Positions 48,264-58,739 of a DNA stretch of 64,000 nt are shown here, one piece after another (positions within the stretch are counted from its first letter, which is position 1; every line of letters begins with the position of its first letter). The notes under the pieces were generated by a model that had not been told where the DNA came from, made no database searches, and saw nothing but the letters and a program-made list of their open reading frames with translations. Source of the DNA: Rhizoctonia solani (Eukaryota; Basidiomycota; Agaricomycetes; Cantharellales; Ceratobasidiaceae); NCBI RefSeq assembly GCF_016906535.1, contig NC_057385.1:1674001-1738000 (forward strand), read 5' to 3'. A program made the translations under genes and the position numbers.

Positions 48264-49826
48264 TGAATGAACTGACTGAAAGGTGGTTAGAATACTAGTG
48301 TCTTACAAACTGCTTGCTTGCTATCCTGGATACACTCCAGTGTAACTTAAGCATATTTTTGAACGACCGCAGTCCCGTAGAGTATACGGGAAACTCTCTC
48401 GACTCGAGCGCTGCGACAAGAGAACCTACACTGCATTGCTCAATCAAACTGCGGTTTGGCGCCAACAAATGCGACTACCGACTCTCACTCGGTGTTATAC
48501 ATGCAACCCCGCGCGACCGCAGTGATAGCTTATATGAACACATTCATTCTCCACGGTTTTTTGTTAGCAAAAATCCATATTAGATACATAAGTGCCGATC
48601 TTTTCGGGGATTATATGCATAGCATCCTGAGGACCAAAGCTTAATCCATTGACTATAGGTATTGCCAAGACGCCCTATATGGCTATCATTCAAGGCGTAG
48701 TTGAAGCATAATTACTGCGCCCGATAAACTGTTAGAATAAGGAGTCCCCATCATGCGTTATATATTCAAAAAGGTTTTCTATAGCTAACTTCAGATCTAG
48801 CTGATTACCATTGCAGGTGTGGGTTGACTGCGGAAGTCTAATACGATGAGCAGCTACAGGCATGGATGGGTAACGCGGCATCGCTTCTGACTACAACGGG
48901 GCACAGTCGCTCTGATGTCTGAACATGGCTGTGCTCTTCAGAAAGTTTGGAAAATTTGCGTGGGTACACTTTGAATCCATGCACAATGCTGTCAAACGCA
49001 TAGGAGGTCACAGGTGCAAGACTTCGTGGTTATTTGGTCAACCTCAATCTATATAAAGTATAGATCAATTCACTATACAACACATGCCTCACTGCTGAAT
49101 CTAAAGATAAGAATTTTAAGCATTAAACACTCGAGGTTATATACAAAGTACTGCCAAAATCAGCACTTTTTGGTTTCACCGTGCTCTTTACTGGTGTGAA
49201 AATTGTCCTTTAGATGTGGCGAACAGAACAGCAGTTAAGCACCGCCAAAGCGCATTCCTAATATGTCATATGTATCTCAATCGGGAATTTCAACAATGGA
49301 AGGGATATTTATGAGGTATAACTCTGATTCAAAAAGATAGGAATAATAGGAATAACGGTGTTAGGCTTTGGGTGCTCCCCCATGACTTCGGCTAGCGTTG
49401 GTGCCTATTGTACATGTACTTCTTCTCAGTTCCTTGGTCCATGCTCGTCAAAACACAAAGCCCACCGAGGCGTGTTGGCGAAAGATGCCTGACGACCAAT
49501 CCATGTAAACATATCGACCTTCAACTCAGCTGCATTATGGGAGCTCAAAAGCCTTTACTGTTCACGAACTATTCAATCGAATATAGTGCTAAAGCCTTTA
49601 AATTGGCATAAAGCCCCCAAGTTCCTCAGTACCCAAAGCCCATGTTTTGTATCTCTTGGGTCAAGCCCCAGAGCCTACTAACGGTATACACCAGTTACCT
49701 TCTCAACGCGCATGGGACAATATGGAAAGCACCAATTCAGTATCTTGGTCGAAGAGGCTTATTTATTTCTCTGATATCATATATAGGGTGGTCGTCGAGA
49801 TAGGTTCAATTCAACACGCATTCATC
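48264..49826. other. Intergenic region with a short dispersed repeat
   Basis: About 1.56 kb between diverging genes. It contains the second copy (49158-49183) of the 26-nt motif found at 7036-7061. A CTATATAAAG sequence at about 49049 resembles a TATA box but is 780 bp from the next start. No gene is supported. Confidence 0.45.
49158..49183 (+). repeat. Copy B of a 26-nt intergenic motif
   Basis: Second copy of the motif at 7036-7061, differing by one base (a T for a G after the T run). Both copies lie outside genes. Confidence 0.55.
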
Positions 49827-50887
49827 ATGGGAAAAATAGGCTTAACTAAACGTACGAAGAGCGCTTATGATCCCACGTACACAAAACCTCTGAATAAACC
49901 ACAATCGCCCAAGACTTTGGCTAAAAGGGCTAACAAGGTGAGCATACGTACCTAATCGAGTTGAATTTATAGTTATGTCTGAACCTATTCCAGGCCTCGA
50001 TCCGGGTTCTCCAGAAACTGCTTGATAAATACCTACCGCCTCCCCCTGGGGCCGCCGAAGGCCAGAAAGATGCCTTGTGAGTTCGACAACGCATACTCTT
50101 GACACAGATATATTTGGCTCACAATCTGTGCTTCTAGACTGGAATATCTATGATGGGCCTACCCTCGAAGCTGATGAACTCTCAAAGTCCAAATTTGGGA
50201 TTTATTTGAAGCAAATATGAAAGAACTGCGAGTTACAAGAGCCCCTTGAGTCCCCCTTTTTTATTGACATGATTGCAATGATACAAGGAGGCCGATGATC
50301 CCGACGTCGAGTGGAACCCAGCAGAAAAGAAAAAACACCTTTTCAACGAGCTTTCCAGGCTCATTGTCATACAAGACGCAGAAAATGATGTCCAAGCATT
50401 CTCGATGTTCCGATTCGAAGTTATGAATAACTACAATGGAAAACCGGAGTTCTTGATGTACATGTCAGTATCAAAGGCTTTTCAGTGAGAGGAAAGATAT
50501 ATACTTACCATGAGTACACTAGCTACGAAATTCAAGTTGCGATAGCACACCGCGAGACGGCATCTGCCGTCGGACTTTTGCTGTACTAGAGGACATAGCG
50601 CGAAAGTTTAAAGTACAGCTAATTATGCTAACGTGTTTTAAGTGTGGGTCCCGAATACCTGCGTTTTGGTAGTTGACAATGGGCTGAACTGTGGGTTTAG
50701 GTAACGCCAAAGCACTCGCAATTTACGATCACTTTGGGTGGGTCGGCTGTCGAATTTGTGAGGTATCCTGTTGATATTAACCTGTTTCAATAGTTATGAA
50801 GAGCACATAGATACTACAGATAAAGTAGAGGTCTTGTGGAAAGCGATGGAATACGAACCTATTCAACTACGAACCCCAAGGCGCTGA
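49827..50887 (+). CDS. NAA40/Nat4-type N-alpha-acetyltransferase, copy 1, two apparent frameshifts
   Basis: NAA40/Nat4 acetylates the N-termini of histones H4 and H2A. ATG 49827 begins MGKIGLTKRTKSAYDPTYTK. Exon 2 reads ASIRVLQKLLDKYLPPPPGA. The next exon should read WNIYDGPTLEADEL followed by QIWDLFEANMKEL but shifts at an AAA run near 50192. DVEWNPAEKKKHLFNELSRL and FSMFRFEVMNN follow. The GNAT core begins YEIQVA, breaks near 50556 (GACGGCATC, expected GACGGGCATC), and resumes ICRRTFAVLEDIARKFKVQL then IMLTCFKC, NAKALAIYDHFG and a short tail ending RTPRR. It shares exon structure and LTCFKCN..AL with the copy that follows. The breaks may be sequencing undercalls or decay. Confidence 0.75.
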
Positions 50888-51265
50888 CATGAGAAAAGAT
50901 AGGGAAACCAGGGCATGCAATTTTAACCAGTATTAAATAGACTATCAATGCCCAAGTAGCCGAATGTTCTTGTTGAATCTAGTTATATGCTCGTAAATCC
51001 TGTGAAAGTCATATCTGTATAACCACATCAAACCCAATTAAGCCACGATAAAATGCGTACAAAAGCATAGCACAGTTTATGGAGTCTTGTGTAACATGTT
51101 ATCTCGACTACGGAACAGACAAGCACAGTACTGACCTTGAGAACATAAAAACAATACCTCGACCTTCACTATGGAGACCTCCCCATCTCCGACAAAGTCA
51201 CGTGTAGTACGCGTTCGGACCACACAGTGGCCAAAACCCCAATTTATCTCTTTCCCTCCTCTCAT
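50888..51265. other. Spacer between the two Nat4-like copies
   Basis: About 380 bp in tandem orientation. No other gene or repeat was recognised. It should contain the promoter of copy 2. Confidence 0.5.
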
Positions 51266-52383
51266 ATGCCCAAGTCACAAGTTCCCCGGAGCCGCAAAGC
51301 ACGCGCCGCTAAACCAAAGCGAAAGCTTCACAAGTTTGAAGAGTTGGCCAGTAAAGCGAACAAGGTGAAAAGAGACTTTATTTTCAGACACACAAAAGTG
51401 GAGTTATTAAATATTCCATGGTTGTGCCAAGTTATCTTTGGAAGATCTTCAAGATATTTTTAAGGACTATCTGCCTCCTCCCAAGACGGCCGAGGGGATA
51501 GAACACGAGGCAAAGAGGCAAGCCTCCGTAAATTGACCGATTCATAAAAAAAATAACATAGTAATATCCCGCGGGGGCACATACTAGAACATGGACACTC
51601 GTCAGTGGACCAAAGTTAAAGTCCATGCCGGAACTCAAAGATAAAATATGGGCCCTTTTTGAACACAACATGCGAGACCTGTGAGCTCTCTCCCTCTCTC
51701 TAGCGCCATTACCAGCGCGTTCGCTCTTTCGTCGCCCTCTCAACACAAAAAAGAGAACCAGGTACATCACAGCCAACGATCCGGACATCACATGGAACCC
51801 TGTTCAAAAGATGAAAGAACTTCAACACACCAAGACCCGTTTCGTTCTCGTCCAAAACGAGACCGCCCTCGAGGCGTTTTGTTCTTTTCGCTTCGAGGCC
51901 GAGGAAGACTGGAACGGGGAGATGCAGTTTTTGGTTTACATGTGAGTTTGTACCACTTGCCCCCTCCCCTCCTCCCCTACGCACGTAAACGTAGTTCTAA
52001 GTCCAAGACAGTTATGAGATTCAGATTGCCCAAGGATACCGAGGAACAGGCCTCTGTCGACGGGTTTTCACGGCGTTGGAAGGAATGTGTGCAGAGCTGG
52101 ATGTTCAAGTTGTGATGCTAACGTGTTTCAAATGTACGTGCGTTTGCTCGTATCTTTTCTGGAAACGGGGGTGACTCATGGCGAACGATACTACCTAGGC
52201 AACACCCAAGCGCTCCCGGTATATGCACACCTTGGGTGAGTACAGGTGCCATGACCAATTTGCGAAGATTAAGACATTTGCAGGTTCCAAGAGGTCGAAG
52301 GCGATTCTGAAACGTCACAAGAGTTTTGGAAACCCATTGGGAATGTATGTGTCATTAAGTTTTCAATTGCTGGCAATTTTTGA
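51266..52383 (+). CDS. NAA40/Nat4-type N-alpha-acetyltransferase, copy 2, intact
   Basis: Second GNAT paralogue of the histone H4/H2A N-terminal acetyltransferase family. ATG 51266 begins MPKSQVPRSRKARAAKPKRK, a basic leader ending ASKANK (copy 1: AKRANK). Exon 2 is LSLEDLQDIFKDYLPPPKTA. Then come LVSGPKLKSMPELKDKIWAL and DPDITWNPVQKMKELQHTKT. The acetyl-CoA site is EIQIAQGYRGTGLCRRVFTA, with QGYRGTG in the Q/RxxGxG/A motif, followed by VVMLTCFKC, NTQALPVYAHLG and FQEVEGDSETSQEFWK. The stop at 52381-52383 assumes the last GTATGT is not spliced. All exons join in frame, in contrast to copy 1. Confidence 0.8.
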
Positions 52384-52978
52384 CGTTTTTCGCATCTAAT
52401 ATGATGAACAGCGCCCCGCTTAAACGCACAGGGACCTCGATTGACGCTTTGTTGCCTATATATAGCATATCTCGATATCACTCCCACACGATAAGGACAC
52501 GTGTTGAACGCCGTCTGAGGATCAGAGTGAATTGAAAAGTCACAAAACGTCAATCACACAGAGTCTAATATTAAGCAATACGACTAGTACACTATGCTGC
52601 AGTCAACGAGTGCAAGCAGTAGTAACATGTTATAAGCAAACGAAGGAAGAGACAACCAGAAATACAGACGGATAAAAGAGAAGGGGTTGTCAAATTACAG
52701 GCGGAAACGAGAAAGAACGACGACATATAAACGACCACGACCGTCGCTGGGTCCTGACACTAGTTCTTGGATATTGAATAGGCAAAACGGTACGAATCGT
52801 GGCACGCATGTTGACGTAAGGACTGTGACGAGAAGACATTCGCCAAACTCGCCGGCAGCAAGGTATTGTATCTACAGGGCATAATGTCCGTAAGACACGG
52901 ACCAGACAACCGACGGGGCATAGAGCAAACGTACAAAACTGAGGTGGGCATAGACGAGTCTGGTTGCGCCAAACAGAT
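52384..52978. other. Intergenic region between convergent Nat4-like and C2H2 genes
   Basis: About 600 bp between two 3' ends. Open frames here on either strand overlap the C2H2 3' region and encode nothing recognisable. Confidence 0.5.
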
Positions 52979-54119
52979 TTAGGAAGAGTCATCGCACTGG
53001 CAGGCGTCGCGAGCGCGCTCGGACTTGACCCAGCCACGGCCGCAGCGGTCACACCACTCGCGTTCGCTCTTGACGGCGACCGAGGAAGCGGCACGCTTGG
53101 GAGAGGTAGCCGCAGTGTTATTATTATGCTCGGCATCCTGATGGATTGAAACGAGATGGCGACCCAAGTCGTGCTTGCGCGAGAAGGAACGGCCGCACCC
53201 AGCGTGGTGGCACACATGGGGCTTGGTGCGGTTGGGATCGTGGGTGGCCATGTGGGTCTTGAGGTTGAACTGGCGGGCAAAGGCTATGCAATCAAATGTG
53301 AGATTAGGTGCCGAGACAAGACCAATTGGAGACATTTACTCACCACGCGGGCACTGGGGGCACTGGTACTTGCGACGGGGATCGGATTGTTCGGGACTCT
53401 CGTTTCCTGAGCCCGCATGGTCGTACGCATGGTCGGCCGGGACGTATGGGTGGGCCTGGGCACGGGCCTGGAGGTGCTGGGACGGGACATCGCGGTGGAC
53501 GAGGCCCGAGTGGTTGCGGCGCGCATAGTTGGAGGATGGCTGGATGTAGTAGCCATTGGCGCTAATGTTCTCGTAGCCAGTGGGCACGTCAAAGAGCGAG
53601 TTGCTGGACGAGCGCGAGTGGCCATATGCGGAGGAATTGTCCGAGATTTCACCCGAGGGAGAGCGGGATTGGCGCTGGGGCGAAGGCATGTGGAAGGTAT
53701 TGAGGGCGTCGAGGTTAATGTCGAGGTCCGAGTGGCAAAGAGGCTGTGCTCCGAGACAGCGCCACCGTAGGCCGAGAGAGACTCGTTGTAGAGAGACTCG
53801 AGTCCGTGGTTGGAGAATTCGTTGTAGTAGCTCAGCGAATCACTCGATACAGTGATTGCGGACCGGGGCCACAGACAGGGGAACGATGGGCAAGGAAGGC
53901 GTTGAGATTGGCAATGTCGTCGTTGGGGACAACCAATGAGGAGAGGAGGCTGTCGTCGATGCCGAGATCGTCGAGTTCACGCTCGAATGCGTCTGGATGG
54001 GGAGCGAGGAGAGCGTCGATGCCGGTGTTGGCGTTGGCGCCCGAGTAGAGCAGCCAATCGAGTTCGTTGGTCTTTTGGGCCGGATCGGGCGGGATGGCAA
54101 AGCTGGAGAGAGAAGTCAT
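52979..54119 (-). CDS. C2H2 zinc-finger transcription factor, two apparent frameshifts
   Basis: ATG 54119 begins MTSLSSFAIPPDPAQKTNEL. A long acidic, Ser/Asn/Tyr-rich activation-like region follows. Two adjacent C2H2 fingers lie near 53150-53350: YQCPQCPRAFARQFNLKTHM, then a 13-residue spacer region and HVCHHAGCGRSFSRKHDLGR ending HLVSIH. The fingers look like Crz1/Msn-type pairs, but target specificity cannot be read. The C-terminus has another Cys cluster (WCDRCGRGW and CQC), ending CDDSS at 52979. Frame shifts occur near 53865 (GGTCC; a third G would restore it) and near 53735 (GCCAC; GCCCAC would restore AHSDLDINLDALNTFHM). An intron lies between CPR and AFARQF. Confidence 0.78.
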
Positions 54120-54387
54120 CGTTTAAATCTAACAAACAATGTGTGAGCGCGTGGTTAGGCTGCGGCGGGCGACCAGAGAGCGCTGCGTACACACTACTTG
54201 ACGGCTCACTACTTGACGCGGATGTGGTTGGGAACAAGGGGCACAATCCCTACCTCCGGTCATCACTCCACCGGACCCCCATCACTCCAGCTGCGGTGGC
54301 CCGTGCGGCACAGCCATCTCTTTATTTCCCCATATATTCACATTTATCCCCGAAAAGTAAATTACATCCTACTATATCCACCCAACT

Positions 54388-55936
54388 TTACCGCGTCCCC
54401 ACCGTAGGAAACGCGCGGTTAGCGATCCACCCGAGCGGTGTCTGCAGTCCCCGAAGTCCTCCCCCGCGCGGCCCGCCCACCGCTCCTGACCCAATCGCTG
54501 CCAACGGGTTATCCGCCGCATAAGACGCCTTTTGCACCTTTTGTCGCTCTTGCACTGCATAGACACCCACTATCGTCAGCATTTCGTTCATATGAGTAAT
54601 AAACCGAGATCCCCATTCGTCCATGCGGGTCCTCCAATCCACGGCCTTGGCCTGACTCAAAAGGAAACATCTCCCAGTCATTAAGCGCCAAACAATAGTC
54701 CATGTGCATATCCGCAGCCAACCTCTCAGCTCAAAACGAATCTTACGGGCTGCGGCGTCGAGCATGGAGTCACGGAGCAAAGTAAAAACACTAGCACGAC
54801 CAGGTGTCTCACAATTAATACGATCGACCGCAGTATCGGTCGATCCCCTCCCCACAGCTGGTGGCACTGCGCCCGCAAGCACTACCGCCGGGCAAGTGCG
54901 TAATCGCCACCCAAAAACAGATCGACACAGAGCCAAGAAACATCTCGACGGTGCCAGAGGGCCTCGTACACAGTCCGGCCCCCCTCCTCCCCCAACTGTC
55001 CAATCCATCCATCCATCCGTCTGTACCGCAGCCAAGCTCGAGCTTGATCGTACCGTGTCGCAGTAGTGATGGTCCCAACCCCAGAGGCGCAGCACACCAT
55101 GTGCCGTGCACAGTCAATCTCTCCTTTTCTCTCACCATCCCTTTCCCAAATACCCTCCGAAAAACCTGGAAAAGGACCAATAGAGCGAACAAGAAGACGT
55201 ACCGGCCCTCGCAATCTCATCAACGTTGGTCTCCAGCACTAGTCCGCCCTGTACGAGTTCTGCAAGGATGTGGTGCACCTACAGCACGACGCGCCACCCC
55301 AGGGGTGTACCCATAAGTTCAGTCGTAGCATGACCGTTTAACAATATACACACCTCGTCGAAATGGAACACCAAGTCCAGCTCGCAAACGTTTTCGAACG
55401 CGCGGTCCAACGACTCGACGAATACCTGAACTCGGGGTTAAAATCGCTCCCAGGCCAAATTCAAGCCACCGGGCTAATAAACAAGGAAAAGAAAAATGGG
55501 GGGGGGGAAGTGAGAACCACATCGTTTCGCTCACCTGGATAAGATCCAACACGCCGAGTTCACTCTCCGCTCCATCGACCACAAACACGAAATAAAGCGT
55601 CGCATACAGCCTATACACTACCCTTGCACGCTGCAATTCCTTCTCCTCGCCTTCCCATTCCCATCCGCCTCCACCCACGGAGGACAAGTCGCCGGTTCGA
55701 GACGCTCCTGTGTCAGTAAGTAGACCCGGTGCGTCGAGAAAGTTGCACAACCCTGCAGGTCGACTCGACACGAGCTCGAATATCCGTCGAGGGAGCACGG
55801 CCCTCGTGTTGGCCGGGGTAGGGGTATAAAACTTGGCCAGACGAGGTGTGCCGTGTGTTTGACTGTGCTGCGCAGTCAGTGTACTATGTCTATGTGGAAT
55901 CTGGCTGCACTTGCATATGAGAACTGCGTGTATCAT
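54388..55936 (-). CDS. APS3: AP-3 adaptor complex sigma subunit
   Basis: Small subunit of the AP-3 coat that sends cargo from Golgi/endosomes to the vacuole. ATG 55936 starts MIHAVLIC. A GTGCAG..CACAG intron joins to NQTHGTPRLAKFYTP. The exon then contains FELVSSRPAGLCNFLDAPGL and a loop before YRLYATLYFVFVVDGAESEL and GVLDLIQ. The next exon is VFVESLDRAFENVCELDLVF then HFDE, and the next VHHILAELVQGGLVLETNVD then EIARA. The last exon I place at 54388-54554 (VQERQKVQKASYAADNPLAA ... LRGLQTPLGWIANRAF). That requires a 648-nt intron. A run of ten G (plus strand, 55498-55507) sits in an upstream intron. Confidence 0.85.
54555..55202 (-). other. Unusually long intron of the AP-3 sigma gene, largely open in the exon frame
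   Basis: Donor GCCG|GTACGT at 55202 and acceptor CTATGCAG|TGCAAG at 54555 keep phase. At 648 nt it is about ten times the usual intron here. Its 3' 540 nt is open in the same frame as the last exon (235 codons in total with that exon), including a stretch DAAARKIRFELRGWLRIC. I do not recognise this as a protein domain. Confidence 0.5.
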
Positions 55937-56201
55937 ATCGTTGTAATGCGAACTTGAACCGGGATATCGAATTCCCTAAATGCCGGCGGTGCAACCCAGA
56001 ATCGATATCGCTTGTCCGCTTCCGCGGATAGGGCGGTTATTCAAAAATGTCATTTATCAATAGAAAGTAAACAATCTACAAAGGAGTAGCGATACGAGTA
56101 GAAAACGTTTAAAATGAGGGGAATACACAAATTCGATTAAAACTAGTCCGGCGAATGTCCAATGTATAAACAAAACGGATTACCAATCATCTGATTTAGA
56201 A

Positions 56202-58449
56202 TTACCACCCCCTTGTCCAGTTCAAGTAGTCGTCGTCGTCGTTGTGATTCCAGTCCTGAGTAATACCAGGTCAGAAACTTGGCTGATGCCTGTCTCATTT
56301 AAACTCACCCTTGGCATCGGTTATTCCAACTGGCTGGGATGCATGACAAGTAACGGCACCACTGGCAGGCTACAATAAAAAAAATGTGAGCGCTCAGGGC
56401 CACGACGCCCAAAGGAAACAGCGCACCTGCGTACGGGTCGCTTGTGTAGAAATTACGAATAAGAACGACAAATAGCACCACAGCAACGGGAATCATTGCT
56501 AGGCGACATATCCACATGATGGCCTTGTGTCTCTTGGTCGTCGAAATCACGGGGTAGAGAACGATAGCCGTAAGGAGCCCCATTAGGAACCCGCCGAGAT
56601 GGGCGAAATTATCGACACCTACGAGGTACATTTAAAATCACCATTACCCTACGGAACACAATAGAACCACCAGGAACGAACCCAAGTGCCACACCGATAA
56701 TCAGGTCAACGCATAGCATCGCCAACTAAGGTTATTATCAGAATCAGTGAACTCTACGAGTCATATTGAACCTTACCTTTCGGCCAGGTCGATACTCTAT
56801 TTTCCAATGCGCCAGCAAGTCAACCCACATGACGGCGACGGTGCCGAAGATGGCACCCGACGCACCAACGCTCGGCACGCCCACCAGGGCAAAGTTGCCA
56901 CCCAATACGTTGCCAAAGATGCCCGCGCTCGCATACAAAATGAGGAAGGCCCCAGAACCCATCTCACGCTCCACCTGAGACGTAGATCAGTGAAATGCAA
57001 AATAAAATGTAGATTGGACACACTTGGGCTGAAAGAGTCAGCTGAGCAAACATGTTCAGGGCAAAGTGGATGATGCCGGCATGCAAGAATATGGGGGTTA
57101 TGAATCTAGTTATGTTAGTTTTACATTTGTCTCTATGTTCGATTAAACGACCCACCTGAACCATTGGTTAGGATCGCCACCTTTGAATTCTCCGAAACCG
57201 CAGAGTGTTTCAACGCTGCACAGTTCGGTTGCGGGGTTTGCCGTATTGTTAAAGCCTGCCGGGTGATTTAGTGCTCGGACTGCAATATCCGCAATGCTCA
57301 CTTACATCCGAGATTGAAACTGGGTGGAATTTCGCTGACGAGCTTCATGCAAGGAACAAATCGGCCACCAAGGTTGACCAGGCCGGAAGAAGACGGACCC
57401 AACATTGGATTGATGTATGGCTAGGGCATTGCGAGTTAATAACCGGAAAGCTTCTGTCTGACCTGGAAACGCACCTTGAGCGATATAGGTGATCCTGCTC
57501 TTGATTATTTCGTACTAGTTCCCAGATCATGACTCCCAGCATGGCCAAGGACAGAAGCCATACAACAAACGGGTACCTTTGACGCCCCGCACCGGCTCGT
57601 TTGGCCTGAATACGCTGCTCGATCGGATTACGCGCTGGTTCATACGTAAGTAACGAGATCTACGTTCGGGGATACTACCCATACCACCATCATTTCCCAG
57701 GAGACGAGCCATGACAGATTTCTTTGCATTATCGGGATGATCGGGGGAAGGGGTTACTGCTTCGGCGTATTCTGTATGGAAGTTGAACATTTAGAGCGCC
57801 GAAATGCGAACTTCGAAGTCGAATGAACCAAACAAATACGCACCCAAATCAGCCATACGGCGGCTAGTGCCTGCAGGAGCAGCAGCATGATCGACCAAGG
57901 ATGCATTATCATTGAATTGGTCGCCATTTTTCATCTGGGGAGAGCGATATATGTTGTAGTTTTCGTCGACATATGTCATGGCGTCTAGGTTGGAAGATGC
58001 GACGCTCTTGCGTTTAGCCAGTAGGTCTTTCGATTGTTCAGAAGAGCTGAAGGTTTGACTAGAGGAAGAAGACAAGGCACCGTCGCGTGCACGTGGACTT
58101 AGATTAACAGGAGATGAGCGATATTCGGATGCAAGTGCTTGGGCCCTCGTTTCTCCCCTTTCATTCAGCCCTCCCTGGGTACAAACATTCAGCCACCCTT
58201 GCCGTTGGCGTGTCACGCGACACCACTTACTTTGTACCCATCTCCACTCACAAAAGGATCATCTTGTTCAATGCTGACACCAGAGTTGAATTTCGACTGT
58301 GGATAAGATAACTCCGTGCTTGCTCCTAATGAATGTTTGGAGACATGGTATAGATTTGAGCCCGAAGGCTCGTCATTGAAGTTGACCGGTTGGGTGGACG
58401 GTGAATTGGGAGTATAAACGTATTCTGGTGGATCATATGGCTTGGACAT
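56202..58449 (-). CDS. Rhomboid-family intramembrane serine protease, one apparent frameshift
   Basis: Intramembrane protease, probably of the secretory-pathway or plasma membrane. ATG 58449 begins MSKPYDPPEYVYTPNSPSTQ, the start of a long disordered Ser-rich cytosolic domain with ALASEYRSSPVNLSPRARDG. The first helix reads YPFVVWLLSLAMLGVMIWEL. ITPIFLHAGIIHFALNMFAQ contains the conserved loop. The catalytic Ser is in VPSVGASGAIFG (GxSG), and the His in NFAHLGGFLMG. Final helices include LFVVLIRNFYTSDPYAG, then a CQWCRYLSCIPAS tail. The frame breaks near 57635 (CGTTACTTACG; TTT would give YFTYEPARNPIEQRI). The last exon is uncertain; the option with stop 56202-56204 ends NWTRGW. Confidence 0.83.
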
Positions 58450-58739
58450 GGCGGCTGGGAGGAACAAAGAACCAATGTCGTCAACCTTAAGCCTGGACTC
58501 GATCGGTATAGCACACAGGTTTGCGCAGTGTTTCTTAGATAAGCATGACAGCAACGAGGCTGGGCGCTTAACTTCGCGAATCTGAAATGATGCGAATTCA
58601 CGGGTTGGAAAGAATAGCAAAGGGCACAAGTTTTACATATTATTTCAGCAGACGCGGCTGCGCACAAACTTGGTATTATACAGTTCACATACATAGTCTC
58701 GAACAAAAAGGAATAAAGAAAGAAAAGGCATGTCCAAAA

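Noticed and set aside
55001..55020. Short CCAT tandem repeat
   Set aside because: Only a few units, inside the AP-3 sigma intron; not notable as a microsatellite.
54861..55316. Plus-strand open frame of 151 codons antisense to AP-3 sigma
   Set aside because: Pro/Ser-rich shadow overlapping conserved AP-3 exon sequence; no supporting features.
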